Of a DNA stretch of 9,271 nt, positions 1 to 7,276 are shown piece after piece. The notes below the pieces were generated by a model. The model searched no databases, was not told the origin of the DNA, and saw nothing but the letters and a program-made list of their open reading frames with translations. Made by a program: the position numbers and the translations under genes. This stretch comes from Oscillatoria sp. Prado101 (lineage in GTDB: Bacteria > Cyanobacteriota > Cyanobacteriia > Cyanobacteriales > Oscillatoriaceae), in contig JALOOK010000148.1 of NCBI GenBank assembly GCA_025454445.1, positions 1 to 9,271 of the forward strand. The letters are read 5' to 3'. Every line of letters begins with the position of its first letter. Within the stretch, counting starts at the first letter, position 1.

Positions 1-99
1 AACAAATCAGCAAACCGGCCTGTCCTGCTCAGCAGAATCTGATTTTTCCGGATATTTATAGCCCCGTAGAGAAAAGAGAATTGGTAGATGCACCCTGAT
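1..99. repeat. 99-bp direct repeat, copy 1 (may extend left of the window)
   Basis: Positions 1-99 recur without any mismatch at 248-346. The unit begins AACAAATCAGCAAACCGGCC and ends TTGGTAGATGCACCCTGAT. The copy touches the window edge, so the true repeat may be longer. It holds no credible reading frame. A hairpin followed by a T-run lies directly downstream (106-139), and the other copy group also ends at a terminator. This would suit a transcribed non-coding unit, but that is inference. Perfect identity implies a recent duplication, strong conversion, or an assembly artefact. Confidence 0.9.
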
Positions 100-105
100 T
101 GATGG

Positions 106-139
106 TCTCGGCTTTATACAGGCCGGGATTATTTTTTTT
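106..139 (+). terminator. Intrinsic terminator after repeat copy 1
   Basis: A 7-bp stem (TCTCGGC at 106-112 pairing with GCCGGGA at 122-128, one G-U pair) encloses a 9-nt loop and is followed by TTA and eight T's (132-139). This is a standard Rho-independent terminator for + strand transcription. No coding sequence lies upstream inside the window, so it ends either a gene left of the window or a small RNA made from the repeat. The spacer from 140 to 247 is AT-rich and I see nothing else in it. Confidence 0.65.
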
Positions 140-247
140 CATGCTCAGGTCGAATTTAAAATTATTATCCTCTCCCCTTTCCCTCGATATATCGCCGAAG
201 CAGGCTGTTTTTACCCTGACTAAACCCTGAGACGATTCCCTTTCTTG

Positions 248-346
248 AACAAATCAGCAAACCGGCCTGTCCTGCTCAGCAGAATCTGATTTTTCCGGAT
301 ATTTATAGCCCCGTAGAGAAAAGAGAATTGGTAGATGCACCCTGAT
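248..346. repeat. 99-bp direct repeat, copy 2
   Basis: This is an exact copy of 1-99, offset by 247 bp. Its last 42 bp are immediately duplicated again at 347-388. Confidence 0.92.
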
Positions 347-388
347 ATAGCCCCGTAGAGAAAAGAGAATTGGTAGATGCACCCTGAT
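305..388. repeat. 42-bp tandem duplication of the repeat 3' end
   Basis: Positions 305-346 and 347-388 are identical 42-bp units (ATAGCCCCGTAG...CACCCTGAT). The second is thus a partial third copy of the 99-bp repeat. The array ends six bases before a strong terminator. The internal GAATTGGTAGATGC resembles the D-arm of a tRNA-Leu, but no anticodon or T arm follows, so this is not a tRNA. Confidence 0.9.
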
Positions 389-394
389 GAACTT

Positions 395-421
395 CCCCGC
401 CCGAACCGGGCGGGGTTTTTT
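395..421 (+). terminator. Strong intrinsic terminator
   Basis: A perfect 9-bp GC stem (CCCCGCCCG at 395-403 with CGGGCGGGG at 407-415) with a 3-nt loop is followed by six T's. It terminates + strand transcription coming through the repeat array. No protein gene lies on the + strand before it, which points to a non-coding transcript or read-through from the left. Confidence 0.85.
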
Positions 422-469
422 ATTTCCCACTAAGGCGGGGGAACAAGCCTAGCAACTATTAAAATCGGA

Positions 470-506
470 GAAACCGGGTTTCTTTTTGGGAAAGAAACCC
501 GGTTTC
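470..506. repeat. GAAACCGGGTTTC palindromic hairpin
   Basis: Sixteen-base arms (GAAACCGGGTTTCTTT at 470-485 and its exact reverse complement at 491-506) surround a 5-nt loop. Elements of this sequence are scattered between genes of many filamentous cyanobacteria (established knowledge). It lies 47 bp past the stop of the minus-strand operon ending at 553, and minus-strand transcripts then meet a short T-containing stretch. It may therefore help end that operon, which is inference. Confidence 0.8.
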
Positions 507-552
507 TTAACCCAGGCACGCCCCCCAAGGGGGCGAGCGGGAGCGACAAAAC

Positions 553-780
553 CTACTGAATCACTTCAAAGGTTTTCACCTCCAGAACCGGCCCAATCAT
601 GGCCAAGGTCATCAAGTCCTTTCGCACCTCACCCGTGACTCTGACTTTCTGGCCAGATTTGAACAGGTCTTTAGGAGCGCCCTGGAGGATTTCGTAGGAT
701 TTGTTATCGGAGGTGACTAGGGCCCAGGTTCCGGGTCCGAAGCTCTTGCGCTCAATGGTGCCCTCAACAGTGACGCTCAT
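553..780 (-). CDS. Small probable OB-fold protein, 75 aa
   Basis: The 75-aa product starts MSVTVEGTIERKSFGPGTWA. Alternating beta strands, the GTWALVTSDNKSYEI stretch, a GQKVRVTGEV strand and a late IGPVLEVKTFEV strand resemble small single-domain OB-fold proteins (DUF5818/BOF-like). This is fold-level recognition only, and no catalytic residues are visible. The frame stays open for 61 codons upstream, but those overlap the protease gene. The ATG at 780-778 shares an ATGA with the protease stop, so this start is the natural one and implies translational coupling. There is no signal peptide, so it should be cytoplasmic. A link to the protease is suggested only by the overlap. Confidence 0.8.
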   Translation of the reverse strand: MSVTVEGTIERKSFGPGTWALVTSDNKSYEILQGAPKDLFKSGQKVRVTGEVRKDLMTLAMIGPVLEVKTFEVIQ

Positions 781-2558
781 ACCGGCTCCACCTCGGTTTT
801 CAGGGCCAGACGCGCCAGCCCGTAACACAGTAAGGCATTGACAGCCAGGAAGGCGCGGGCGGCGACACCGGCACCCAAGCCCCAGACTGCCGGCGAGATG
901 GCGGCGCTGATGGCCAGACAGCTGGCAGCGCCGATCGCCGTGCCGATGGCCAGCCACTTCCACTGCCGGTGTCCCAGCAGCAGCAGCACGAGGGCCAGGG
1001 GAATGGCGACGCTGGCAAAAATGGGATTCAGGGTGCTGCTTCCAGAGATGGCACCTCCGAGTTCAGGAATGGAGCTGCCCATGACGCGGAATGGCCACTG
1101 GGGCAGGTCAAAGATGTAGAAACCGCGCAGGAAGAACAGTCCAGAACTGCCGGCAATCAGCCCGCTGCCAAAAGTCCAGTTCCAGCGGAAGGGGAAGTAA
1201 TTGCGCAAGAACCAGGCGAGCAGGTAAGATCCGAGCACCATAGCAATCTTGGGCAGCAGGGCCACAGCACCGCCGTCAATCCAGAAGCGGGGGTTGAGAT
1301 AGCCGTTATCGCGCAACCAGCGGAAGAAGTCGCGGAAGGTGATTTGCCCCTTGGTAGCCAGCTGAACTGCAGCGGCGGCGTCCAGTTTGCCGGCACCAAA
1401 GTGGTTGAGGGGATCGTCTGTGACTGCCAGCGCTGACTGCTTGAGGACGTTTTCGATGTCGTCCGGATCTTGAACGCCGGAGGCTTTGATCAGGGCGGCG
1501 ACACCGGCAACGTGGGGGGCTGCCATGCTGGTGCCCTGGTAGGCGGCAAAGATGGATTCGCCGGTTTCGGGGTTAATGGTGTTTTGCAGGATGCCGCCGA
1601 GATCGCCTTCGCGGGTGCTGCCGCCGGGGGCGGCGATGTCCACACCGGCTCCGTAGTTGGAGTAGAAGGCTTTTTGCCCGCTAGCGTCAAGGGCGGCGAC
1701 GCCGATCGCGTGGGGGTAGCGGGCGGGGTAGGCGGCGGAATTTTCGTCTTCGTTGCCGGCGGCGGCGATGATGGTGACGCCTTTGCCGTGGGCGTAGTTG
1801 ATGGCTTCAAGCATGACTGCCGACTCGCCGCCACCGCCCAAGCTCATGTTAATTACGTCTGCGCCGTTGTCGGCGGCAAATTTGATCGCTTCGGCAATGT
1901 CGGCGACGGTGCCCCCGCCGTAGGCGCTGAGGACTTTCAGGGGCATGATCTTGGCTTCGTAGGCGATGCCGGCGACGCCGTAGCCGTTATTGGTGGACTG
2001 AGCGATCGTGCCGGCGACGTGGGTGCCGTGCCCGTTGTCGTCGGTGGCTTCTTCTCTGTCGTTAACAAAGTCGTAGCCGGGGACGAATTGGGTGTTTTGC
2101 AAGTCTGGGACGCGACTGACGCCGGTGTCAATTACGGCAACGGTGGTGCCACTCCCTTTGGTGTCGTCCCACGCCCGCTCTATGTTGATGCTGCGCAGGT
2201 TCCACTGCTTGCTGTAGTCTGGATCGTTGGGAGTCTGGAAGGCTTTATACTGGTAGTCGGGTTCTATGTATTCGGTGTATTTTGCTACCTCCGATTTTTT
2301 CAGGGTGTTGAGCAACTCCTGGTTGCCTCTAACGATGTACAGGTGGTCAGCGCCTGAGAATTCGCTGTTGAGGCGGGGCGCAACATGATATTTTTGTGCT
2401 ATCTCGCTCAGCTCGCTCTGTATCTGGGTTGCTGGGATATCCTCGCGGAAATCCAGCACAATTGTATCAAACGTTCCTTGGTTGGCCAGACCCTTGAAGT
2501 TAAACAAGGCCCAGCATATGCCAATTATAAATAAGCAGGGAAGGAAAAATTTTCTCAT
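777..2558 (-). CDS. Membrane-anchored subtilisin-like serine protease (S8)
   Basis: The 593-aa product is a subtilase. A hydrophobic N-terminal signal or anchor (residues 4-20) is followed by a prodomain-like region (about 30-110) and the peptidase domain (about 120-403). The triad is intact: Asp144 in VIDTG, His177 in DNGHGTHVAG and Ser344 in GTSMAAPHVAG, with oxyanion Asn269 in AAAGNE. The tail (about 431-581) carries roughly five hydrophobic membrane segments (near 431-451, 463-483, 511-529, 534-555 and 557-581), which is not typical of secreted subtilisins. The catalytic domain should face the periplasm or thylakoid lumen, held by the membrane tail. The ATG at 2558 has a weak AAGGG five bases upstream. 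The stop overlaps the next gene by 4 bp. Substrate unknown. Confidence 0.95.
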   Translation of the reverse strand: MRKFFLPCLFIIGICWALFNFKGLANQGTFDTIVLDFREDIPATQIQSELSEIAQKYHVAPRLNSEFSGADHLYIVRGNQELLNTLKKSEVAKYTEYIEPDYQYKAFQTPNDPDYSKQWNLRSINIERAWDDTKGSGTTVAVIDTGVSRVPDLQNTQFVPGYDFVNDREEATDDNGHGTHVAGTIAQSTNNGYGVAGIAYEAKIMPLKVLSAYGGGTVADIAEAIKFAADNGADVINMSLGGGGESAVMLEAINYAHGKGVTIIAAAGNEDENSAAYPARYPHAIGVAALDASGQKAFYSNYGAGVDIAAPGGSTREGDLGGILQNTINPETGESIFAAYQGTSMAAPHVAGVAALIKASGVQDPDDIENVLKQSALAVTDDPLNHFGAGKLDAAAAVQLATKGQITFRDFFRWLRDNGYLNPRFWIDGGAVALLPKIAMVLGSYLLAWFLRNYFPFRWNWTFGSGLIAGSSGLFFLRGFYIFDLPQWPFRVMGSSIPELGGAISGSSTLNPIFASVAIPLALVLLLLGHRQWKWLAIGTAIGAASCLAISAAISPAVWGLGAGVAARAFLAVNALLCYGLARLALKTEVEPV

Positions 2559-2726
2559 AGAAACCCTTCAGCTGTTGTGCTGGTATCTCTCCACGATAGC
2601 TTAATTTATGACCAGATGGGGCTTTTGTTGCGAAACATTTACAGTTTTCTTTTCCGGTTTTATGGTATTTTTCGGTAATGCCCCCGGTTTTAGATTGTTT
2701 GTCGGAGCGCTTGCTGCGGATTAATT
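2559..2726. promoter_or_regulatory. Divergent intergenic region with paired CCGGTTTTA repeats
   Basis: This 168-bp AT-rich gap separates the leftward protease operon from the rightward membrane-protein gene, so it must hold both promoters. Two direct copies of CCGGTTTTA lie at 2654-2662 and 2684-2692, 30 bp apart (about three helical turns), a spacing that would suit a regulator site. I found no convincing -35/-10 pair on either strand. Confidence 0.4.
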
Positions 2727-3152
2727 ATGGAAAGAGGTCTGTTGTGGCTGCCCCTGCTTGGCATTTTTATCTGGCTGGCTTGGGCCGGCTGGAATGAGTA
2801 TCAAAAAGTCGAGGCTTATCGCGCTTGGGCGAAAAAGTTTCAGCGGGCTAAGTACGACATTTATGCGGTTCTCGGAGAGGACGGCAGCCAGCTTGTCTGG
2901 GGCAAGCCGTCACGAAAGGGCCCAGTAGATTTGCAAACGTTTTCGCTCAAAGACGTGCGATCGCTGCAGCTGCTGGTGGGCGGCAAGCCCGCTTCTCTGC
3001 AAGCGCCGCCGGCATCAGGGGGTGCGATCGCGCTGTTATTTGTGTTGGAGTCCGGGGAGCAGGTGCGCGTCCCTTTCACGGAGATAGCCCTTGCCGCTGA
3101 GTGGGGCTCGCACTTGCAGCAGGAATTGCAGCGGTATTGTCCGCCCGGTTGA
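2727..3152 (+). CDS. Small single-pass membrane protein of unknown function
   Basis: The 141-aa product has one N-terminal hydrophobic segment (about residues 4-21, rich in Trp and Leu), then a short charged helix (22-42, NEYQKVEAYRAWAKKFQRAK). A beta-rich soluble part follows (43-125), with a VLGEDGSQLVWGK strand, a FSLKDVRSLQLL strand and an ALLFVLESGEQVRVPF hairpin, then a C-terminal helix. The soluble part resembles a PH-like or similar beta fold, but this is a guess from pattern. No catalytic motif is visible. The gene is divergent from the protease operon and no clear Shine-Dalgarno precedes the ATG. It carries the only two HIP1 octamers in the window, suggesting a long-resident chromosomal gene. 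Function not recognised. Confidence 0.75.
   Translation: MERGLLWLPLLGIFIWLAWAGWNEYQKVEAYRAWAKKFQRAKYDIYAVLGEDGSQLVWGKPSRKGPVDLQTFSLKDVRSLQLLVGGKPASLQAPPASGGAIALLFVLESGEQVRVPFTEIALAAEWGSHLQQELQRYCPPG
2957..3031. repeat. Two HIP1 octamers (GCGATCGC)
   Basis: GCGATCGC occurs at 2957-2964 and 3024-3031. HIP1 is strongly over-represented in many cyanobacterial genomes (established knowledge), so these support the assignment of the host group. Confidence 0.85.
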
Positions 3153-3315
3153 AACTTGCGGTGACGGGCCCGGGCCGGAACGCCTGACCGGCGCGTGTGG
3201 CAATGGCTGCGCCGTTGCGCCCCTTTCAGCTGTGTGTGGCCATTTGGCAGTTCTTTGTTATCGACTGCACACGATCATATTTTTGATAAAAGTTTTACTT
3301 TGGCGAGCTGCCGCG

Positions 3316-4057
3316 AACAATCCTTTTGACAGAGACACCTTTGACAGTGGCCACTGTCTGTGGGATGGTTGGATGCGCCAGCGGAACAATCAGGCGCACC
3401 GGCACGATCGCGAGCTCAGTATGGTAACAGCAGTTGGCGCAATGCCTGGATGCCGCAGGCTGCCGGTGGCGAAAAGGTTGACTCGGGGTTGGGCTTAAGG
3501 CAATCTGGACATCGCCGCAGTTTCCCGGATTCAGGAATTCTAATTTTCACCTCTGTCTCGGGTGACTGCGCTGCGCTATCCTTTGAGAATTAAGGGGCAG
3601 AATGCCAGACGGTCTGCGGAAGGCCCTCAGCTGCCAGATTGGTATCGCCTGTTACCCGATTTTACCAATACGGATTACTTAACCGACGGGTGGAGCGATG
3701 TTTTTGCCCGGATGGAGGAGGGTGAGCACAGGAGGCTCTGGAGCGTGCGAGTTAGCGTTCAGGGGGTGAGCGATTCACAGGAGAGCGAAAAGCATGTAAC
3801 TAATATAAAAGTGGCTAGCCGGCGAAAAGCAGATCGAAAGCGTGAGAGTAAAGGTCCGTGCGCTCTGGAGCGAGTCTGGCTCAAGCCTCGGATTGCGCGG
3901 TATATGCCTCAGGCACAATCTGTGAGGGGGGCGAGCCAGGTGTCAGATGTGCCGGTGCGCGCAGCGAACCCCTACAATAAAGCAGGCGTGGTGCAATGGC
4001 GACACCGTTAAGGGTGCTGTGGGCGGATCTGCCTTGATGTTGCCGGTGTTTCAGGGC
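3316..4057 (+). pseudogene. Badly decayed paralogue of the gene at 8473-9194
   Basis: No single frame spans this stretch, but it aligns along its length with 8473-9194. The start reads NNPFDRDTFDSGH against MNTPLSDNFDHSN, with AAC replacing ATG. Bases 3478-3554 match 8636-8712 at 53 of 77 positions without gaps (hand count). The CCAGACG and GCCAGATT blocks also match. The end (4001-4042) reads DTVKGAVGGSALML against ETTKGVVGGAAYML, 9 of 14 identical. Several frameshifts are needed: the start and end segments lie in different frames and one frame stops after FEN near 3594. Lost start, stops and shifts mark a dead copy. The remains end 43 bp before the TPR-WD40 start, so its promoter may lie within them. 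I see nothing in 3153-3315. Confidence 0.75.
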
Positions 4058-4100
4058 AACGTTTCACAGTACAATTGGATAACCTATCGGAGATGCGGAA

Positions 4101-7067
4101 ATGGTCTGGAATTGGCTTAAGAACGTAGGTAAAGGAGTCTCGGGTTCGGCAAAGCTTGGGGGGGACACCCAAATGTATATGGCTGCTGAGAAGCAAGCAG
4201 AAAGCACATCCCTCAGCCTTCCGGAAAATCCGGCTTTGGCAGAGCAGCGGCAGGAAATGCAGGTCGCACAGCTGAAGCTTCAGTATTTACAGCAAACTGA
4301 AAATCAAGAAGGTCAGGGATGGCTGGCAGAGCCCGGTCAGGAACTGGCCAAAGAACTGCCTGAGAAAATTTCGGCTTGGCAACCCTGGCAGGGGGGGGCA
4401 AATTATGAAGGCGCTAAGGATCTGCAAGAGAAATATCACAAGTTTCAGGGGGAACTTGCGAAACTCAATCACGAACGGGCGAAAGAACTGCAAGAGTTTA
4501 TTCAGAGAGTTCAAATCGCCATCAGCGAAAAAAATATGGATTTTCAGCGGTGGCGCTGGGAAGAAGAGAAAGCTCTCCAGTTACAAGTGCTGGAGCTGAA
4601 CCACGAACTCCAGCGCTCTCTGGCTAACTATCAGAAGGAAACTTCGCTGAAGCTGGTGGAGGAACAAAAAAGGCTGGAAAATTCGCCGATTTGGTTAGTC
4701 GCTTCCGATCTCCTAAACTCGCATCCTAATGAGGAGGTGATGCCTTTGCGAATTTTCTTCGCCCCGCCTAAACTTCAGTTTGAGCGCCTGGAAAAGGCGG
4801 CGGTTGCCGGCAAAGATTTCCCAGACATTGAGCTAACTTTAGCGGAAGGGCTGCGGCAATTTTTGCGGGACTATTCCGCACAGGGCCGACCGGTAGACTT
4901 TTTAGCCGGCGCTTGGGTGAGCAAAACTTATCACAGTGAAGCGAGTATCAAAGCGCTGTTTTCCGCTCTGAAATCTGAGCCGACTTTGGTGCTGGAATCG
5001 GAAGTGGATGGGAATTATCTCAACTTCCGGGTTGCCTACTGGAGTTTGAATTGGCCAAAATATCGCTATGACCCGGTGCTCTCCCGGCTGCCTTATCGGG
5101 ATATCCTGTATGAAGCGGCAAAAGCTCGCGCCCGCAAGTGGCCGGAAACAAGGGCCAAGTTGGTGGCTGCAGGGGAAGCGCCAGAGGAAGTTGACCGACT
5201 TTATGGCGGGGAGAATCTGAAAAATTGGCAAATCTTGCAGCGGGAGGTGAGATTCAGAGAAGCGGGGATTGATAGCAGCGAGGTGGAGTTCAGCTATATT
5301 GTCACCCGGAAAGATTTTGAGGAACTGTGCCAGTTTTTAATCATTTGCCACTGCTTGTTTGCCGGCTTGGTGGCGGATGAATACTTTCTGTTTGAGTACA
5401 ATCTGCCGCCGGTGCTGCCCCAGCTGATTCCTGGGCTGACTGAAAATGTGCCGGACAGGGAAGGGGTGCGGGATATCATTGAAGCGGTTGTGCTGTACAA
5501 TTACCATATCTATGAAGCGCTGGAAACTCAGCGCCCTGCTTTGGTGCCCGACTTGGCTCTGGACTGGGCGCGGAGTTTGTCGCATTTGCCGAATAAAGCT
5601 TGGGCGAAGGGGCGCGTGGTGTATTCGGTGCAGTCTTGGCTGAAACAGAACGGGCTGTCGCAACCGCAGGAGTTTGAGGGTTTGCTAGATGCCCTGGAGT
5701 CGGCGCTGAAAGTCGCAGATGTGCCTTATGTTGAGAAGCTGAATGAGTGTCTGGCAGCTGTTGGGGAAAGTCGCCGCCTGAGTGTGATAGATGCTTGCTA
5801 CAATCGGGGGTTGAGCCGGTGCAAGCTGGGAGAGTATAAAGCTGCGATTGCGGATTTTGATCAGGCGCTCCACCTGAATCCCAAGTGGGCGGAAGCTTAC
5901 TACAACCGGGGGCGTGCCTACGAACAATTGGAAGAGTACGAGCGGGCAATTGAGGACTACACGCTGGCGCTGCGGACGAATCAGAACTGGGCGGTTGCCT
6001 ACTGCCAGCGCGGCAATGTCTATTACAAAATGGGGCAGTACGAGACAGCGATTGCTGACTACGATCGGGCGCTGACTGTCAACCCCAACTTGTCTGAGGC
6101 GATCAGCAACCGGAATCTTGCCCGGGGTGTTTGGGATGAGATAAAACGCAAGGAGGAAGATCAGCGCAAACGGCGCTTGGAAGCGGCTGCGGTTGCCCAC
6201 ACGCTCACGGGGCATTCCAGCACGGTTTGTTCGATCGCTATCAGCCCCGATGGGCAGACGCTTGTGAGTGGCAGCTGGGACAACAGCATCAAGATTTGGA
6301 AGTTGAACACCCGGGAGGAAATCCGCACGCTGATGGGGGATTCCAAGTGGGTTCTTTCTCTGGCGATCAGCCCTGATGGGAAAACGCTTGTCAGTGGCAG
6401 TGCTGACAGCGTTATTAAGGTTTGGGAGCTGAGTACGGGGCAGGAAATTCGCGCCCTCAAGGGGCATTCTAGCTGGGTTCGCTCTCTGGCAATCAGTCCG
6501 GATGGGCAGCTGCTTGTGAGTGGCAGTGAGGACAACACGATTAAGATTTGGAAGCTGCATACTGGGGAGGAAATTCACACCCTGAAGGGGCATTCTAGCT
6601 GGGTTCGTTCTCTGGCGATCAGCCCGGATGGGCAGACGCTTGTCAGTGGCAGTGATGACAGCACGATTAAGTTGTGGAATCTCAGTACAGGGCAGGAAAT
6701 CCGCACCTTTAAGGGGCATTCTAGCTGGGTTCTCGCTCTGGGCATCAGCCCGGATGGGCAGACGCTCGTGAGTGGCAGTGATGACAGCACGATTAAGATA
6801 TGGAATCTCGGTACAGGGCAGGAAATCCGCACGCTCACGGGGCATTCTGGCAGCGTTTTTTCTCTGGCGATCAGCCCGGAAGGGCAGACGCTCGTAACTG
6901 GCGGCGGTGACAGCACTATCAAGATTTGGCAGCTGAGTACCGGGCAGGAAATCCGCACGCTTACGGGGCATTCCAACTGGGTTCTTTCTCTGACTATCAG
7001 CCCGGATGGGCACAACTTGTTTAGTGGCAGCAGTGACAGCACTATCAAGTTTTGGCAGCTGGCGTGA
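4101..7067 (+). CDS. Coiled-coil, novel middle domain, TPR and WD40 propeller protein (988 aa)
   Basis: This is a large cytoplasmic scaffold-like protein with no signal peptide or membrane segment. Residues 1-60 are charged and partly helical. Residues about 105-195 are a Glu/Gln/Lys-rich coiled coil. Residues about 196-550 form an ordered region I do not recognise, starting PIWLVASDLLNSHPNEE, with a RIFFAPPKLQFE strand, a FLAGAWVSKTYHSEAS segment and a conserved-looking LPPVLPQLIPGL. Three TPRs follow (about 564-597, 598-631 and 632-665), then a basic linker (676-695) and seven WD40 repeats (699-988) at an exact 42-residue period, a complete propeller. No P-loop or other catalytic motif is visible, so it is not a STAND NTPase despite the WD40 tail. 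TPR and WD40 modules bind protein partners (established). GGAG sits eight bases before the ATG. Role unknown; sensing or assembly is inference. Confidence 0.9.
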   Translation: MVWNWLKNVGKGVSGSAKLGGDTQMYMAAEKQAESTSLSLPENPALAEQRQEMQVAQLKLQYLQQTENQEGQGWLAEPGQELAKELPEKISAWQPWQGGANYEGAKDLQEKYHKFQGELAKLNHERAKELQEFIQRVQIAISEKNMDFQRWRWEEEKALQLQVLELNHELQRSLANYQKETSLKLVEEQKRLENSPIWLVASDLLNSHPNEEVMPLRIFFAPPKLQFERLEKAAVAGKDFPDIELTLAEGLRQFLRDYSAQGRPVDFLAGAWVSKTYHSEASIKALFSALKSEPTLVLESEVDGNYLNFRVAYWSLNWPKYRYDPVLSRLPYRDILYEAAKARARKWPETRAKLVAAGEAPEEVDRLYGGENLKNWQILQREVRFREAGIDSSEVEFSYIVTRKDFEELCQFLIICHCLFAGLVADEYFLFEYNLPPVLPQLIPGLTENVPDREGVRDIIEAVVLYNYHIYEALETQRPALVPDLALDWARSLSHLPNKAWAKGRVVYSVQSWLKQNGLSQPQEFEGLLDALESALKVADVPYVEKLNECLAAVGESRRLSVIDACYNRGLSRCKLGEYKAAIADFDQALHLNPKWAEAYYNRGRAYEQLEEYERAIEDYTLALRTNQNWAVAYCQRGNVYYKMGQYETAIADYDRALTVNPNLSEAISNRNLARGVWDEIKRKEEDQRKRRLEAAAVAHTLTGHSSTVCSIAISPDGQTLVSGSWDNSIKIWKLNTREEIRTLMGDSKWVLSLAISPDGKTLVSGSADSVIKVWELSTGQEIRALKGHSSWVRSLAISPDGQLLVSGSEDNTIKIWKLHTGEEIHTLKGHSSWVRSLAISPDGQTLVSGSDDSTIKLWNLSTGQEIRTFKGHSSWVLALGISPDGQTLVSGSDDSTIKIWNLGTGQEIRTLTGHSGSVFSLAISPEGQTLVTGGGDSTIKIWQLSTGQEIRTLTGHSNWVLSLTISPDGHNLFSGSSDSTIKFWQLA
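6195..7064 (+). repeat. Seven 126-bp tandem repeats encoding WD40 blades
   Basis: The GH dipeptide that opens each blade falls at residues 704, 746, 788, 830, 872, 914 and 956, an exact 42-codon period with no insertions. Blade 2 has GD in place of GH. Nucleotide similarity is high, with blocks such as GGGCATTCTAGCTGGGTTC and CCCGGATGGGCAGACGCT reused in neighbouring blades. Such homogeneity implies recent expansion or gene conversion and would allow blade number to change by recombination. Confidence 0.92.
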
Positions 7068-7090
7068 CAGGGTTTTTAGCTTGGGGCCAT

Positions 7091-7240
7091 AAATCGGGTT
7101 TCTTGCTGTAGGAGTTCTCAGTTTTCCTGCTGCCCCAGCACCAGAAACCCGGCTTCTTGGACTTGGTGCCAGAAACCGGGTTTCTTTCTCTAGAATAGTT
7201 CTGTCTTTCTGCTGAAACCTCACAAGAAACCCGGTTTCTT
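7091..7240. repeat. Cluster of GAAACCGGGTTTC elements acting as a likely terminator zone
   Basis: Elements lie at 7091-7104, 7143-7157, 7171-7185 and 7224-7240. The two central ones are inverted and pair over 14 of 15 positions around a 13-nt loop, followed by a pyrimidine-rich TTCTCT. They fill the gap between the + strand TPR-WD40 gene (ends 7067) and the minus-strand secreted-protein gene (ends 7277). They are therefore well placed to end both convergent transcripts. Terminator function is inferred; the repeats are seen directly. Confidence 0.65.
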
Positions 7241-7276
7241 TGAGTTGCACTTTTATATGGGTTTTCAAACGCACTA

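Noticed and set aside
305..388. tRNA-Leu fragment
   Set aside because: Only a D-arm-like GAATTGGTAGATGC is present; no acceptor pairing, anticodon loop or T arm could be found.
1..388. CRISPR array
   Set aside because: Repeats of 99 and 42 bp with one 148-bp spacer or none do not fit CRISPR geometry, and no cas genes are present.
1470..2357. 295-codon + strand frame opposite the protease
   Set aside because: It is Gly/Val/Ala-rich antisense of a GC-rich subtilase with an intact catalytic triad; no ribosome site or domain.
3562..4011. 149-codon + strand frame
   Set aside because: Arg/Ser-rich and unlike any protein I know. The DNA aligns with the family at 8473-9194 in changing frames, so it is an accidental opening in a decayed gene.
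4101..7067. STAND/NACHT-type NTPase
   Set aside because: The WD40 tail suggested it, but no Walker A or B motif occurs between the coiled coil and the TPRs.
5685..7274. 529-codon open frame on the minus strand opposite the TPR-WD40 gene
   Set aside because: It is the antisense shadow of the 126-bp WD40 repeats. Its own repeats (RLPIRAD and similar) simply mirror them, and the + strand gene is clearly real.
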